Shown here: piece by piece, positions 23,516-34,079 of the stretch
Position numbering within the stretch: the first letter of the stretch is position 1
How the letters are laid out: the number at the start of each line of letters is the position of its first letter
NCBI GenBank assembly: GCA_001574975.1
Contig: KQ965788.1
Location: 222,943-286,942 of the forward strand
Length of the DNA stretch: 64,000 bases
Origin: Gonapodya prolifera JEL478
Lineage: Eukaryota; Monoblepharomycota; Monoblepharidomycetes; Monoblepharidales; Gonapodyaceae
Direction of reading: 5' to 3'
Translations under genes and position numbers: made by a program
Notes under the pieces: model-generated
Told to the model about the DNA's origin: nothing
What the model saw: the letters and a program-made list of their open reading frames with translations, nothing else
The model's database searches: none

Positions 23516-24321
23516 TTATGGTGCGAAGCTCTACTACGGTCGTTCAATGATCGAAAAAGATTGGTTTTAGAAATCCTATTATTGTAGTCCACTTTCATCT
23601 TCCATTAGTGAATGCGGGCATGCCCAATGTATGGAAGGAAAGTAAGCTGACGGATAACGAGTCGGAGAACCAAACGGTTGTGTGCTTGAAGTAGTCTCCA
23701 TTGGTCTTCTTTTCGGTGTATCCGTTTTTTAAAAGGGTGCTCTGGGACCCTTCAAACGGAGTCGTCTCGGCGCACGTCGTAAGTTTTGGCCTGATGTCAT
23801 ATCAGAGGGCTCACAACTGACTTAGTTTAATGATGCATTGGTGATCGCCCCGGTGCGCTTTCGCTTTCCCAGCACTTCGAATCGGATACTCTCCCTTACA
23901 CGATGAACTACACCCACACTGGGTACTGGTCCTTCGATGACAGCACAGGAACAAATCAACTCGATCGGTGAGTCTTCGGTGCTGTGCACTTGAATCTTGC
24001 CCTAACAACTCGCCTCTTATATCCAGACGTAAACTTCATAAATCTCGGGCTCGCTCTCAATCCCAAAACTAAGAGTACGTTGTCCGCCCTCCGTCTTGAT
24101 AAGCAACGAAACCTCCGATTGAGGTGCGTTTCGTAACCTTTACAGTCGAAATTGATGGGTGCGCACAGCTCGCATGCACCATCACAACAATGGGACTATG
24201 GCCCCAATCTGCTGCCCCGACGGGAACATGCGTGGTGAGCGGCGTCCTGTCGGTCGCTATTCTTCTGTTGTCTGTCATTTACAACATTGCGCAACGCACG
24301 TCGCACGTTCCGTTGTGCACC
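23516..24321. other. Unassigned stretch with coding-like fragments
   Basis: No gene could be assigned. On the plus strand, fragments read like exons: VYPFFKRVLWDPSNGVVSAH (near 23725-23780) followed, after a plausible GTAAGT...TTAG intron, by FNDALVIAPVRFRF (from 23826). DVNFINLGLALNPKT (near 24028) then follows a GTGAGT...CAG intron. No start, complete frame or family could be identified. It may be another decayed gene, as its neighbours to the right are. The Plp2 3' flank occupies the left end. Confidence 0.35.
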
Positions 24322-25295
24322 TCACTCCGGCACCATGGCCTTGATCTTGGCATGGCGGGCCAGAAACGCCGGAAACTCATTGTCCTTCACTTCGAACTCG
24401 CGCGTGTCACGCAAGTCCCCGCCCGTACCGCTGTTCTTGCCCTCGAGTGTGAGCACGCGGAACTATTTCCACCGCACGGGGGCGATGGCGCGGATGTGCG
24501 CCCGCATGTCTTCACGCCAGTTGAACTTGTTCACGATGGTGTTGAGCTTTATGGGCACGCGGGCCTCGCGCAGCAAGCGCACGACATTGGACACGGACTG
24601 CACGTGGTGGCCCGCCCCGCGCGCGGTTGGTGGGGTCGTCAAATGAGTCCACGGACAGCCCGAACATGCTCAGATGGTGCCCGTGCCGCGCGATCCAGTC
24701 GCGCTTTGACCAGGGAGCCGTTGGAGATGACGGTGACGATCTCGCCAAGGTACTCCGGGTGCACGAACGGCTCCCCACCGGCGTAGTTGAGTTTGCACAT
24801 CCCGGCGTCTGCGAGCATCCGCAGCGCGCGCTTGAGGTCCGCGATGGGTGTGAGGGAGCACGTTTTGGCGGTGTGGAAGCAGAATCCGAACGTGTAGTTG
24901 CGTTTTTGCGACGGAAAAATATTGACAGAAATGGATTCGCGCACGTCGCGTGTCTCGGGTGCTCAGTGGGTGGGTGGTGTTGGTTGGAAGCTAAGCAAGG
25001 TGGCCAGCCCAAGTCCGAAAGAAGCTGCGAGGAGTTCACAAGCGTTAGCCTGCCGCGTCACTGTGGCCAATACAGACGACGACACGTGGTTTGCATTGCA
25101 ATGCGACGCAGTGAGCGACAGCGGCGGAATGACGAGTGTGTCCCCGGGACGGAGCTCGGCTTTGAAGGCGCCCTCCACGGCAGCCAGAAGCGGCAACAGG
25201 TCAGCGCCAGTGAAATTCGTGTGCCAAATGCCGCTCCTCGCAGAGTGTAGGCGGCGTCCGGAGGCAGCAGCCAGAACAGGTGGACGGTCCGCCAT
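24322..25295 (-). pseudogene. Viperin-type radical SAM protein relic
   Basis: Viperin-family enzymes use a 4Fe-4S cluster and S-adenosylmethionine to make chain-terminating ddh-nucleotides and are antiviral; fungal members are known. Read on the minus strand, ISVNIFPSQKRNYTFGFCFH is followed by TAKT, LKRALRMLADAGMCKLNYAG and GEPF. Then come ISNGSLV, LSMFGLSVDSFDDPTN, VPIKLNTIVNKFNW, IRAIAPVRWK and LEGKNSG, all co-linear with viperin. It is dead. Two of the three cluster cysteines are gone (Arg at 24900-24902, Phe at 24888-24890, only the Cys at 24879-24881 remains). The frame changes near 24700 and again near 24615, an in-frame TAG sits at 24463-24465, and the reading ends at MVPE-stop before the family's last segment. 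The upstream frame to 25295 includes LLAASFGLGLATLLSF, a plausible membrane helix. The locus looks strikingly GC-rich. Confidence 0.8.
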
Positions 25296-25682
25296 GAGGA
25301 CACGGATGTCAAAGGAGTCACTGCGAGTGGACCTCCGCCGATCTCGAGCGTCGCAGATGCGCCGACGCCTAGGTCCTGTGGTGCGGGGATGACAACCACG
25401 CGCGGTGGTGGTTGCTGCAGAACTATAGATTTTTTTTGATTTCAGGGTTTCCTAGCTAGAGGCGAGTTCCGGTAAGACGCCGCGAAGAAGTGATGGAGTG
25501 CCGGGAGGGTTCTCGCCCGGTTGCAGGACGGCGGGGGCGAAACATGCGCGAGAGTCCGTAGGGGTGGGTTTGGGAAAGGAGACACCGATGCGAGCAGCGA
25601 GCGCCCAGAGTAAGCGAGACGCGGGTTCCGCGAGCGGAAAGAGAAGAAGGAGTGCGATTTATGACCAGAACACGATCATTGT

Positions 25683-25975
25683 GTGGGGGTTATGGAGATC
25701 GAGGCTGTTTTGAGGGTACCCATTCATTCTTTTTTTTTAGTGGGTCTTTGGCCCACATATTCCCAACGAGACCCCAACCAGTTTCGCAGGAGCTGCCGCG
25801 GGCTTCACTACGATGCCCTGATGCTTGTGATTGAGAAGAAAAACTCGTATTCCAGTATCAAAACAGTCCGGCTCGGACCAGACAACAGGAAAACGATCAT
25901 CGTATGTGGGTCGAAACTTCGATTCAGAGATATAACTAGAACTGCTAAAGCAGATGGCTGAAGATGATGAATAAT
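25683..25975 (+). pseudogene. Degenerate copy of the phosducin-like gene's 3' end
   Basis: The frame ending SKLRFRDITRTAKADG-stop (25683-25961) resembles the end of the phosducin-like protein, RRKLRVGYIARTANADGYDD. At DNA level, 25913-25975 and 23449-23511 share CTAGAACTGC, AAGCAGATGGCT versus AATGCAGATGGCT, and a following GATGATGA. Upstream text (25683-25880) is less clearly related. No start or thioredoxin-like core is present, so this is a relic fragment, probably of a local duplication that now brackets the viperin relic. Confidence 0.55.
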
Positions 25976-26229
25976 ACAGGCGGTAGCTGCGGTTAGTCGC
26001 CTTGGCTGGAAAAGGCATGGAGACCCACGACGTGAACACATGCGACCATTGTGCCGGAACTCCAGAACACGGGCTTTGTGACTGCATCACAAAGTTGGGC
26101 GCCTTGAGAGGCCGGCTGAGCCGAGCAATCACCCATTGGACTCCAGTCAGTCTCGCGATGGAAGTCGCTCACGTCTTCTGCTGCACCAACTACTGCCGTA
26201 TTGCCCTAATGGATCTTTTGCGCCAAATT

Positions 26230-27107
26230 TTTTACCTGTAGACCCTTCATCGTCAATGGGGAGCCGTTGCCCGACGATCGATTCCCTCCACAGGACATCA
26301 ATTTCTGCATTCACGCACCAGGGTTTCTCGCATCGACCCCCCTCGTTGGAATTTTTGCAAAATGCTTCAAGTTTGGAGCGAAAATGGCACCAAACCTGGA
26401 TTTGGACAGTGTTCCGACAGAACAAATCGCTGTCATGGAGCACTATGGCATCATCCAATTCTTTCTGGGGACATTCTTCCACTCCAGCATTCTTCTGGGC
26501 CTTCTCATCGAGTCAAACTCCTCTGTCGTTCCACAGATCCTCCAGAGTGAATCACAATTCATACCTTCAATGTTGAACATCTTCGCTCACCAATTGACGC
26601 ATGTTCCACAACGCGACCTGTCTGCGGACGTCACTCTCCTTTCAGTCCAACTGCTATCAACCATTTGCTCGAGTGTTGACGCTGCCACTCTCACCGCAGT
26701 AAACGCCCAATGAAAGGGAACAGGAAATTCTACCGCTTACTGACGGATCCATCACGAGTCCATCAGCAACACGTTACGATTTGGCGCAGGGTTGCACGGA
26801 CATTTTCCGCCGGAATGTCGTCACCGGAATGTCGTCAACCCAATAAAAATCCAAACGCTCCACAATCCGCCAAACTTGCGGATACTTTTCGTGCAATGCT
26901 GGGGTGGCGGTGACGGCATCGAAAAGTTTGCTCAAGGACGGCGCGTCAAAAGCTCCAAAGCTCTTTTGGTGCTTCCAGTGCCGAAGGATCAAGTATTGCT
27001 CGAAAGAGTGTCAAAAGGCGGACTGGAAATGCCACAAAATTGTTTTATGGGGCACAGAGCATGACGCTGCTGGAAGACGTGGGATTGGGGAGTCTATGGA
27101 CGTCTGA
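26230..27107 (+). pseudogene. MYND zinc-finger protein gene with frameshifts
   Basis: MYND fingers bind proline-rich peptides. The frame from about 26250 (NGEPLPDDRFPPQDINF through QLLSTICSSVDAATLTAVNA) is helical-repeat-like and uninterrupted for about 150 codons. After VNA the sense continues one frame over as NEREQEILPLLTDGS, which implies an extra C in the CCC at 26706-26708. YDLAQGCTDIFRRNV then meets a 14-base tandem duplication (26811-26824 and 26825-26838) that shifts frame again. The finger itself (near 26870-27050) reads CGYFSC, then CFQCRRIKYCSKECQKADWK and CHK, lacking the usual last Cys. It ends at TGA 27105-27107. The 5' limit is uncertain; an ORF from 26002 (NTCDHCAGTPEHGLCDC) could be an upstream exon. 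Confidence 0.6.
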
Positions 27108-27250
27108 GACTTGTCAGCTGGCAGGTGGCAATGGGAAGCAAGTCGAAGGTGTTGACGTTGATGGACTTGACAAGCGTATGAAGCATTATTCAAACCAATT
27201 CTCCATAAATAATTAGATATGATTTATTGTGAATATGTTGCAATTATGGA

Positions 27251-28521
27251 CTATTCGAGACATTGAGCCCTTTCTGCACTTTGACCCCCGTCACGTGCCT
27301 TCTCAAGCCGAATCCTCACCACGTCCTCTCGTAACCTATTCTCTCTCCGCAACACCTGCAGCCTTTTTTCAAGTCTCGCTTTGCGATCAACCAGCGATTG
27401 GGTCATGGCGGCAGCGGACCGAAGCTCTTGTTCGAGGTGAGAGTTTTCCAATTCTATGTGGTTCGTATGCTGCTGCAAGAACGTGGCGGCCTCGGCGTGG
27501 GCTTGCGCCTCGAGGTTTTGGAGCTTCGCGTCCGCTTCACGCTGCAACTTTATGCGGGTCTCAAGGAGCCTCCGCTCGAGCTCTTCAAGTCGCGTTTTAT
27601 GCTGCGCCTCCTAATGAAATAGAAGTGGGACTGCGTAAACGGCGATTCCAAAGATCGATCGAACGATCGACACGTCGTCTCACCATGTCTGACATCTCCT
27701 TTTTGAGCTTCACTATTTCGGCTTCATGTTTTGCACGTTTTGACTGTTCAAATGTGAAGAAGATTGATAGAATTCGAACGTGCGGGCGTCTGACGTTAAC
27801 CCACCATGACGTCGCTGAGAGCCATGACTTCCTGATTCTTCGTTTCGAGTTTAACGTCCAGGTCTGCGATTTGCTCCTTGAGTCTGTCCGCCGTCTCGCG
27901 GAGTGCGTTTTCAGCCTCGCGCCGTTTCTGATCCATTACATCAGATGCTTCTTTGCGTCTTGCTGCAAGCTTGTCAATTGCAGCTTGCTTCGTTGACTGG
28001 TTTGCCTCCAGGTACGCGATATACTCTGCCTAGGTTCATTGTGATAATTGAAGTGGTTTCGTGAGAAGCTACGATCGGAAATTAGAGTACTCACGGTGTC
28101 AGTTTGACAGTTGTCGATTTCTCTTCGATACCACGAGTTCTCCGCTCGACTTATCATAGAACACACCTCATTAAGGTTTTGCTCACGCTGATTGGGTCCG
28201 TAGACTCACAGTCGCTCATGCTTCTCGCGAAGGGAAGATAAAGACTTGTCAAGTCCAGCAAGCCTGCAATGAAACCAATTGTGGCCTCTGCGTCGACTGC
28301 ACGCTTTCCACACGAACGCACTTTGCTCGCAACACGTCTTCATTCAAGTCTTCAAGCTTAATCTCCCCAATCACGCTTGGAGGAAGCAGCTTGTAGAATG
28401 CTTCAAGTTCACTGCGACCCTTGTCTGAATGCCGGGCGTGATCGCTCGAAGCAGACCTAGGTAATGCTTTGCCTTTGCTCTTCTTCTTCTTGCTGCCTCC
28501 GGATTTGGCTGATCCTTCCAT
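27251..28521 (-). CDS. Coiled-coil protein, possibly DUF4515/BBOF1-like
   Basis: Function unknown. The Met at 28521 opens a Lys/Ser-rich basic start (SGGSKKKKSKGKALPRSASS). After it, nearly the whole protein is predicted coiled coil by eye: LAGLDKSLSSLREKHERL, AEYIAYLEANQSTKQAAIDK, ALRETADRLKEQIADLDVKL, SKRAKHEAEIVKLKKEMSDM, and a long last exon of heptads (EELERRLLETRIKLQREADA, LENSHLEQELRSAAA). It ends in LRREN...RIRLEKARDGG with TAG at 27251-27253. Introns occur near 27610-27685, 27745-27805 and 28030-28095. The SWYRREID motif and heptad layout recall DUF4515 proteins such as basal body-orientation factor, which is surprising in a fungus without cilia; that link is only a suggestion. A longer start at Met 28595 is possible. 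It diverges from TFIIE-alpha with 89 bases between starts. Confidence 0.7.
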
Positions 28522-28610
28522 CGGGGTTGAGGGAATCGGGCGTGCCCTTGCGCCCAACCCCCAAAGTGCTGCGAAACTTGTACGAAGACTTCCCATGTTC
28601 TGAACTTCCA

Positions 28611-30282
28611 ATGGCAAACAGCGACCAAGACCAGGCAGTTCTGGTGGAGCTTGTCCGGCGTGTCACCCGCGCGTTCTACACGCATCCCCACATTCTCATC
28701 ATGGACTTGATTGCTGCAAAAGGCGAACTGCGAGACGAAGAGCTCGTGGCCGCGACAAAGATCCCATCAAAGGAGCTGGCGAGGTTCTGTCAGAAACTCA
28801 AGGAGGATCGACTTCTTTCCTCGTTGGTAGATTCCTGTCAAGCGTGATTCCTTGGTGCTCTTCACAAAAACCGCTCCTGTCAAAACTTGCAGGGAATCGA
28901 AAGAGACCAACATCAACCAAAAAATCCTGCAAAGAAATACGTGAGATATTCTTTCTCGGTTCTCCGTCTAAGCTCTACGCTGGACTACTTTGCTGGGCCG
29001 GATTTGTAGATACTATATCGATTTCATCGAATTCATCAATGCGGTGAGATTGCGAATCGCCCTCGTGAACCGAAGAATTCAACGAGATATCAATGCGGTG
29101 AGTGTTCTGGTTGTTGTACCAGGAGTCCGTTGATGCTACATCCAATCCACGGGAAGGCTGAAGAACGACAATCCTTCCGGTGCCCAATCTGCAGACGCAC
29201 ATACGACCTCACAGACGCGCAGCGACTCTTGGACTATGCTACCGGTGAAATTCGCTGCGAAGATGACAAAGAGATATTGGCAATCGAGGGGGACAAAGCT
29301 CTTAGCAAGATGACACACGAAACATATCAGAAGTTCGCTAGGCAGACCGAAAAGCTTGTCGAGCTTTTGAGCAAGACGGACTCCATGAAAATTGAGGCGT
29401 GAGTTGGGCGGATGTTTCTACCCAGTCGAAATTTGCTCATCTTTGGGTGGATGGATCGCGATCTTTTAACATGTGGGGCCAGTCACAAACGGGCCGAGAA
29501 ACTCACAAAAGGTACGTTTTAATGCGATCTGAGACTCTATTTGTGACTTAAAATTGGTTGCTTCGCCTCTAGAGCAAAAGCAACTTCTCCGAGCCGACAA
29601 ACCTCTTGTACCGGAACGTAAAATCGCGGTGCTTCTTCGGGATCCAGCAAATTCCTCACTAGGAAGTGATGGAAAAATCAAAAGCGAAGCGGGTCCTGCG
29701 TAAGTCCCACGATATGACTATCTTAAGAACTGGTTGGTTGATAAAATCCTTCCAGCAAAGTTCAGGAGCTACCAATCTGGCATCAATTCAGTACTGTGAC
29801 TGGAGAGCGCATTGTGAATCCGAAATCTACAAACCCGACAGGCGGAGTATCTGGATCTTCGACGCACGTGCCCCCCGATGCAGAGACCGACGAGAAGCAA
29901 AAGCATGGTGGGTCTCTTTTTTTTTTTTTAGTCGTGCTGGAATCGAGCAGAGTTCTACACCTGCATTTTCCCCGACAAATGCTGCACAGACCTGGCCGCA
30001 TATCTCGCAAACTACCAGGGCAATGCGGCGTCATCGGACGCTGAGTCAGATGAAGAGGATTTTTCTGACGTCGGGTCCACGATTGCTGCGACACCAGCTG
30101 ATACCGCAAGCCCCAGCTACGCAGGAACCCCAGCCTATTCTGGGCCGGCCGGGATGGCTCCGGGGGGATACGGCAACGGAAATCATGAATCGGGAGATGA
30201 GGAACGGCAGGTTAAGAAGGCGAAAGTGGAAGACAACACTGTCGCAGATGAAGACGACGACGATGACTTTGAAGATGTCTAA
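28611..30282 (+). CDS. TFA1: Transcription initiation factor TFIIE, alpha subunit
   Basis: TFIIE-alpha recruits and stimulates TFIIH at RNA polymerase II promoters. The N-terminal winged helix is clear: LVELVRRVTRAFYTHPHILI, LRDEELVAATKIPSKELARF and CQKLKEDRLLS. YYIDFIEFINAV continues it across two introns. The zinc-ribbon exon (29130-29402) reads FRCPICRRTYDLTDAQRLLD, then TGEIRCEDDKEIL: the first three cysteines are present, but the position of the fourth is Asp. After more exons (VQELPIWHQFSTVTGERIVN) the last exon has AYLANYQGNAASSDAESDEE and an acidic end DEDDDDDFEDV with TAA at 30280-30282, typical of the family. The start at 28611 is fixed by MANSDQDQAVLVEL. It is divergent with the coiled-coil gene. 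About seven introns; one contains a poly-T tract. Confidence 0.92.
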
Positions 30283-30532
30283 AGAGCATTGGTTGGGCTT
30301 TCCCGATTGGAGCTCAAGTAGCATTCGAAAAATATGGTACATCGTCTGGTCACGAATTACCCACTTCTGTGCATGTACATATATTAGAACATATTATCTG
30401 TGGGGTATAGTGAGAGTAGATCTCATGTTGAATAAATGATGACTGTTGGCACGCTCCGGTGCTCGTCCAGTTCGAACTTCGAGATCATGCGCATGCCCAC
30501 ACTCGTCCCCATTTGTGTGCACTGGGTTAGCG

Positions 30533-32293
30533 TCACAGCCCGTGAGCCTCAAGTGTCAGTTCATCATCGTCCTCGTCATTTCCAGCCTCCTTGGCCAATC
30601 TTTGAAACGTCCATGAAGGATCCAATCGTTCACCGTCCAGCAGTAAATGGACACGTGGCACAGCGTCCTCAGCGACATTAAGCGCCTTGCAGTATCGTTC
30701 CACGAATCTGCCAACTGTCGCGGTCTTGGTTCGTAGTGATAAAAAAAGTTAGTTGGCGACCATTTCGGAACCAGCATTTTCAACCGATATTGCAACACTC
30801 ACCGTGAGGACTTTGGCTTGCCAACCATGCACGTCTTCCCGTCCTTTGACTGTAACCCTCAGCGTTTCGCCTTGAGACTCTTCCACATCTGGCTCTGGCG
30901 TCAAATCTCGCGAAATTGAACCACTTAGCAGCCTCGCAGTCCTCGCAGCGTCGAGAGACTGAAACTCCATATACTGTGTTTGAGTAAAGGCCGCTACGGC
31001 AATACGGGTTGTTTGAGTCGTTGTAAAGATCTATCAATATGCCATGACACAGAACTCACTCAAGTACACGGATGCTTGACTCTTTTCGAGCAAACTGCCC
31101 ATTGTCAACGAGCCCAAGGCCTTCACTCCGCTCCTTGTGGCGAGAACAATGTCGGCGGGATCCAACCCTTTGGCGTGAGCGAATTGTTGGGCGAGAAGAT
31201 CAACCCGTTGGGACTGATGTTGTGAATAGCGAGTTAGATAAAACTGCTACCAGTCAGAGGCATGAGCACTCACTACTTTGATCTTGAATTTGCTATCCTT
31301 GGTTTTCCGACCAGTCCCACTTGTAGCTGGTCCCGCCGGCACGGTTTCCTTCTCCCATGGTTTCACAACCACCAACACGACCTTCTCACCATCAGCGGTG
31401 CTGTTCGTACCCGCAGCTGTCATGACTCGCTGCTTGGCCCTCTGCGCCGCCTCGCGCAGAGCGGGGTCGAGTGTTTCATCATCATCGTCGGAGACAGAAA
31501 ATGAGGAGTCGTAGGTGAGGTCGACATTAGGTTCGATGGGGACATTGGTTGGCTTCATGGATCTTCGAGGAGAATGATGAACGTTATTCGATATCAATTT
31601 CACCCTCGCGATGTTCGTCTGCAGCCAATCTCGCCCCTCACATATCCTTGGCGAGATCTTCAAGAATCTGCTTGCTAGGCATGTCTGAGACTGTAACTTC
31701 CTCGTCACTATCTGAAATAGCGAACGGTTCCGTTCCAGTGGCTTTTCGAGCGAGTGACCGGGGTTGCTTGCCGTCGTCCATATCGGACTCGGACCCATCT
31801 GACGAAGAATCATCGATATCACGGATCTTAAAACTATTTCTTTTTTCGAGGAAGGCGTTGTTGGACGAGTTGGGGATTCCTCGTCCCCGACCACCAAAGT
31901 CGTGATCGAGTCGTTCGCGAGGAGCCCCGGCTGGGCTTTCCTCGGCATCGGAGTCCGATATACGTCTCTTTTTGTGAGCGGCGAGCATCAATTTGCTGGA
32001 TGCGGCGTCTTTCTTCTTCGCTGCAGAGGAAACGATTTAGCGTACACTCTCCCATGCGAAACTAGGAGCTAAAGAGACTCACGCAGTCGCTTTGATCGGT
32101 CAAAAAAATCCAAATCGTCCCCGCTCGAGTCTGAATCGTTTCCTCGGTCGTCCAGTTCCGGCGTTGCCGGTCTCACGGGTTTCGGTGGTGAAGAGGGTGG
32201 ATGGGACGCAGACGAGGATTCGATCCGCATGGCCACTGAGCGCCGAGCTCCGCGTACTGCGGGGGCTCCTCTTCGCGAGGCTCGAGGTGGCAT
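30533..32293 (-). CDS. Rad60/Esc2/NIP45-like protein with SUMO-like domains
   Basis: Proteins of this family act in genome stability through SUMO-like domains that contact the SUMO machinery and the Smc5/6 pathway. The N-terminal half is low-complexity, acidic and basic, with SUMO-interacting-type text (FAISDSDEEVTVSDM, DDLDFFDRSKRL, IRDIDDSSSDGSESDMDD). A first ubiquitin-like segment reads DSKFKIKV, then SQRVDLLAQQFAHAKGLDPA (about 31290-31140). A second at the C-terminus reads LRVTVKGREDVHGWQAKVLT and TVGRFVERYCKALNVAEDAV (about 30870-30650), with LLLDGERLDP and DDELTLEAHGL, stop TGA at 30533. Two tandem SLDs after a long disordered start is the Rad60/NIP45 layout. Start Met at 32293 opens PPRASRRGAPAVRGARRS. 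Fungal sequences are very divergent, so subfamily is left open. Confidence 0.78.
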
Positions 32294-32381
32294 GATTGGG
32301 CGACTGTCAAATATTGTGCATGAACTATCAAGTTAGTCATTCTGCTCGCTTTGCAACATAAGCATAAATAATTTCTCTGCT

Positions 32382-33848
32382 CTAAATTGAAAACAGATCC
32401 TCTGCAATAATGCTCATGGAATACATATCCCCCCACTTCAGAGCGCCAAACTGTTTGCCCCAACGCTTGCAGCTATTCCTAACCGCATCGAACAGAATCG
32501 CCATATTCGGCGCCGGGCACCTTCCCGCATACGACCCGACCCACACAATCTTCTTCGCTGGAACCACTCTAACAAAGTGGTCCCACGTGCGTTCGAGCTC
32601 CTGTAATGTCTCGGGCGGAAGTATCTCGTAGAGCCTAAGAGGCTGAACCATGATGACACGAAGGTTAGGCATGTAGCGCGCGATTCCTTCCACGACGTGC
32701 TCCATGAGTGCTGGGGAGGAGATGAAAGATCGAGCGAGGGCGGGCCGGAAGGAGACGCAGCACCAAAATGTATGTAGACGAGCAAGACCTGCAAGTGGGT
32801 CGATACCGTTGAAGGGAGTGTTTGCCGCCTGGTTTGATATCTTTCGCCACATTTCGGGGAAGAGGAGTGGGCGGCCAAAGTCTGTAACGCCCGAACAAAG
32901 AGACGGTATGAAAAAGATGTGTGCGGAAAGGTTGGGGTTCTCAGCCTGCGCCTCTCGGTACCAGTATTGAATAGAGGTGAGGCGAGTCATTTCGGGGCAG
33001 GTTCGAAGATCAGCCGGGAGGTGAAAGAAAAGTCGAAATCCATAATATGAGAGACGTGTCAGGTTGGGGAATGTGTTGAAGATGTTGGTGAGGGCGGCAT
33101 CAAACGCTGGGCCGCTTGGGGTATCGTTGTATGTTATCGAGGTGATTGATGGGAACTGTTGGTTTGCGTGGGAGAGTTGCTTGTGCTCCAGTAGCGTCCC
33201 ATCAACGTTCACCGAGAATGGCCCACTATGGCGCATGAAGTCCAGAAATTTTTGTACCACGTCAATACTCGTCACAGCACTCTCCTCGTCGGGTATCTCG
33301 TATTCGTCGAGGTGGGCGCCACTGAGGACCAGTTTGACCCTGTCCGTCGTCAATCTCTGCACAACGGCCTTTCTTATCGCTATCTCCACGTCGGCCGGTT
33401 CACTCGTGGCCAAAAACTCCAGCGAAAGCTCCAAGAAGACCACCCCGGCCACCAAAACCCTAGCATTGCCACCAACTCTTCTCCATTCGTCCCACAGCAT
33501 GAGTTCAATCTGCCCTTCGCGGGAGTTTCGAACTCTGCATGGCTCCTGGAGTGGTTTCCCTAGAACTGGGGAGCGGATGTTGAGTTCCAAGGGGATTCTG
33601 CCGTTTCGGTCGGCAGAGTAGTCGGCAGCCTGCTTCCAGGATCGGCAGACCAGGGGTAGTGTCCAGAACAGGAAACGCGGAGGGAGTAAAAGGAAGATGC
33701 GAGATAGAATCTCGAAGGGGAGAGCAGGACTCGGCATCGGATCGGCAGTCAACATCCAGATTGGTTGGGTTGGGGCTGTGGCCGTTTCTCCTCCACCCTT
33801 CCTCTCGGATTCTCCCGGCAATGGCGTATTGAATTTGTGAAGCGACAT
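32382..33848 (-). CDS. F-box protein with leucine-rich text, intronless
   Basis: Likely substrate adaptor of an SCF ubiquitin ligase. A single uninterrupted frame of 488 codons from the ATG at 33848; upstream in-frame text begins with non-ATG codons only. The F-box lies at residues about 40-85: LPFEILSRIFLLLPPRFLFW, then TLPLVCRSWKQAADY. The remainder is 400 residues with irregular leucine-rich stretches (FPNLTRLSYYGFRLFF, LRTCPEMTRLTSIQYW, ARYMPNLRVIMVQPL), as in the very large lineage-specific F-box families of mushrooms. The lack of introns is unusual for this window. It lies head-to-tail behind the Rad60-like gene with 88 bases between. Target unknown. Confidence 0.85.
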   Translation of the reverse strand: MSLHKFNTPLPGESERKGGGETATAPTQPIWMLTADPMPSPALPFEILSRIFLLLPPRFLFWTLPLVCRSWKQAADYSADRNGRIPLELNIRSPVLGKPLQEPCRVRNSREGQIELMLWDEWRRVGGNARVLVAGVVFLELSLEFLATSEPADVEIAIRKAVVQRLTTDRVKLVLSGAHLDEYEIPDEESAVTSIDVVQKFLDFMRHSGPFSVNVDGTLLEHKQLSHANQQFPSITSITYNDTPSGPAFDAALTNIFNTFPNLTRLSYYGFRLFFHLPADLRTCPEMTRLTSIQYWYREAQAENPNLSAHIFFIPSLCSGVTDFGRPLLFPEMWRKISNQAANTPFNGIDPLAGLARLHTFWCCVSFRPALARSFISSPALMEHVVEGIARYMPNLRVIMVQPLRLYEILPPETLQELERTWDHFVRVVPAKKIVWVGSYAGRCPAPNMAILFDAVRNSCKRWGKQFGALKWGDMYSMSIIAEDLFSI

Positions 33849-34079
33849 GGTAAGAGTCGTGTGCAATGGTCTAATTGATCTGGACTGCTGCGCCTGCTTA
33901 AGATGATGCCGCCGTTTATTGTGTTGGTAGTGTTACATAGTCGTGAGGTTATTCAAAGAAAGAAAAGATATTTGCAGCAATTAAAAGTCTCCCTAAGGTT
34001 TGCATTCTTTCAGTCCATTTTCACACTCCTCGGACTCAAACATCCCTGCATCTCCCCTTCACACTCCACCTTCGCTCAT

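Noticed and set aside
24124-24786. 220-codon plus-strand ORF over the viperin relic
   Set aside because: GC-rich open frame antisense to viperin-like motifs that align in order on the minus strand; no domain of its own.
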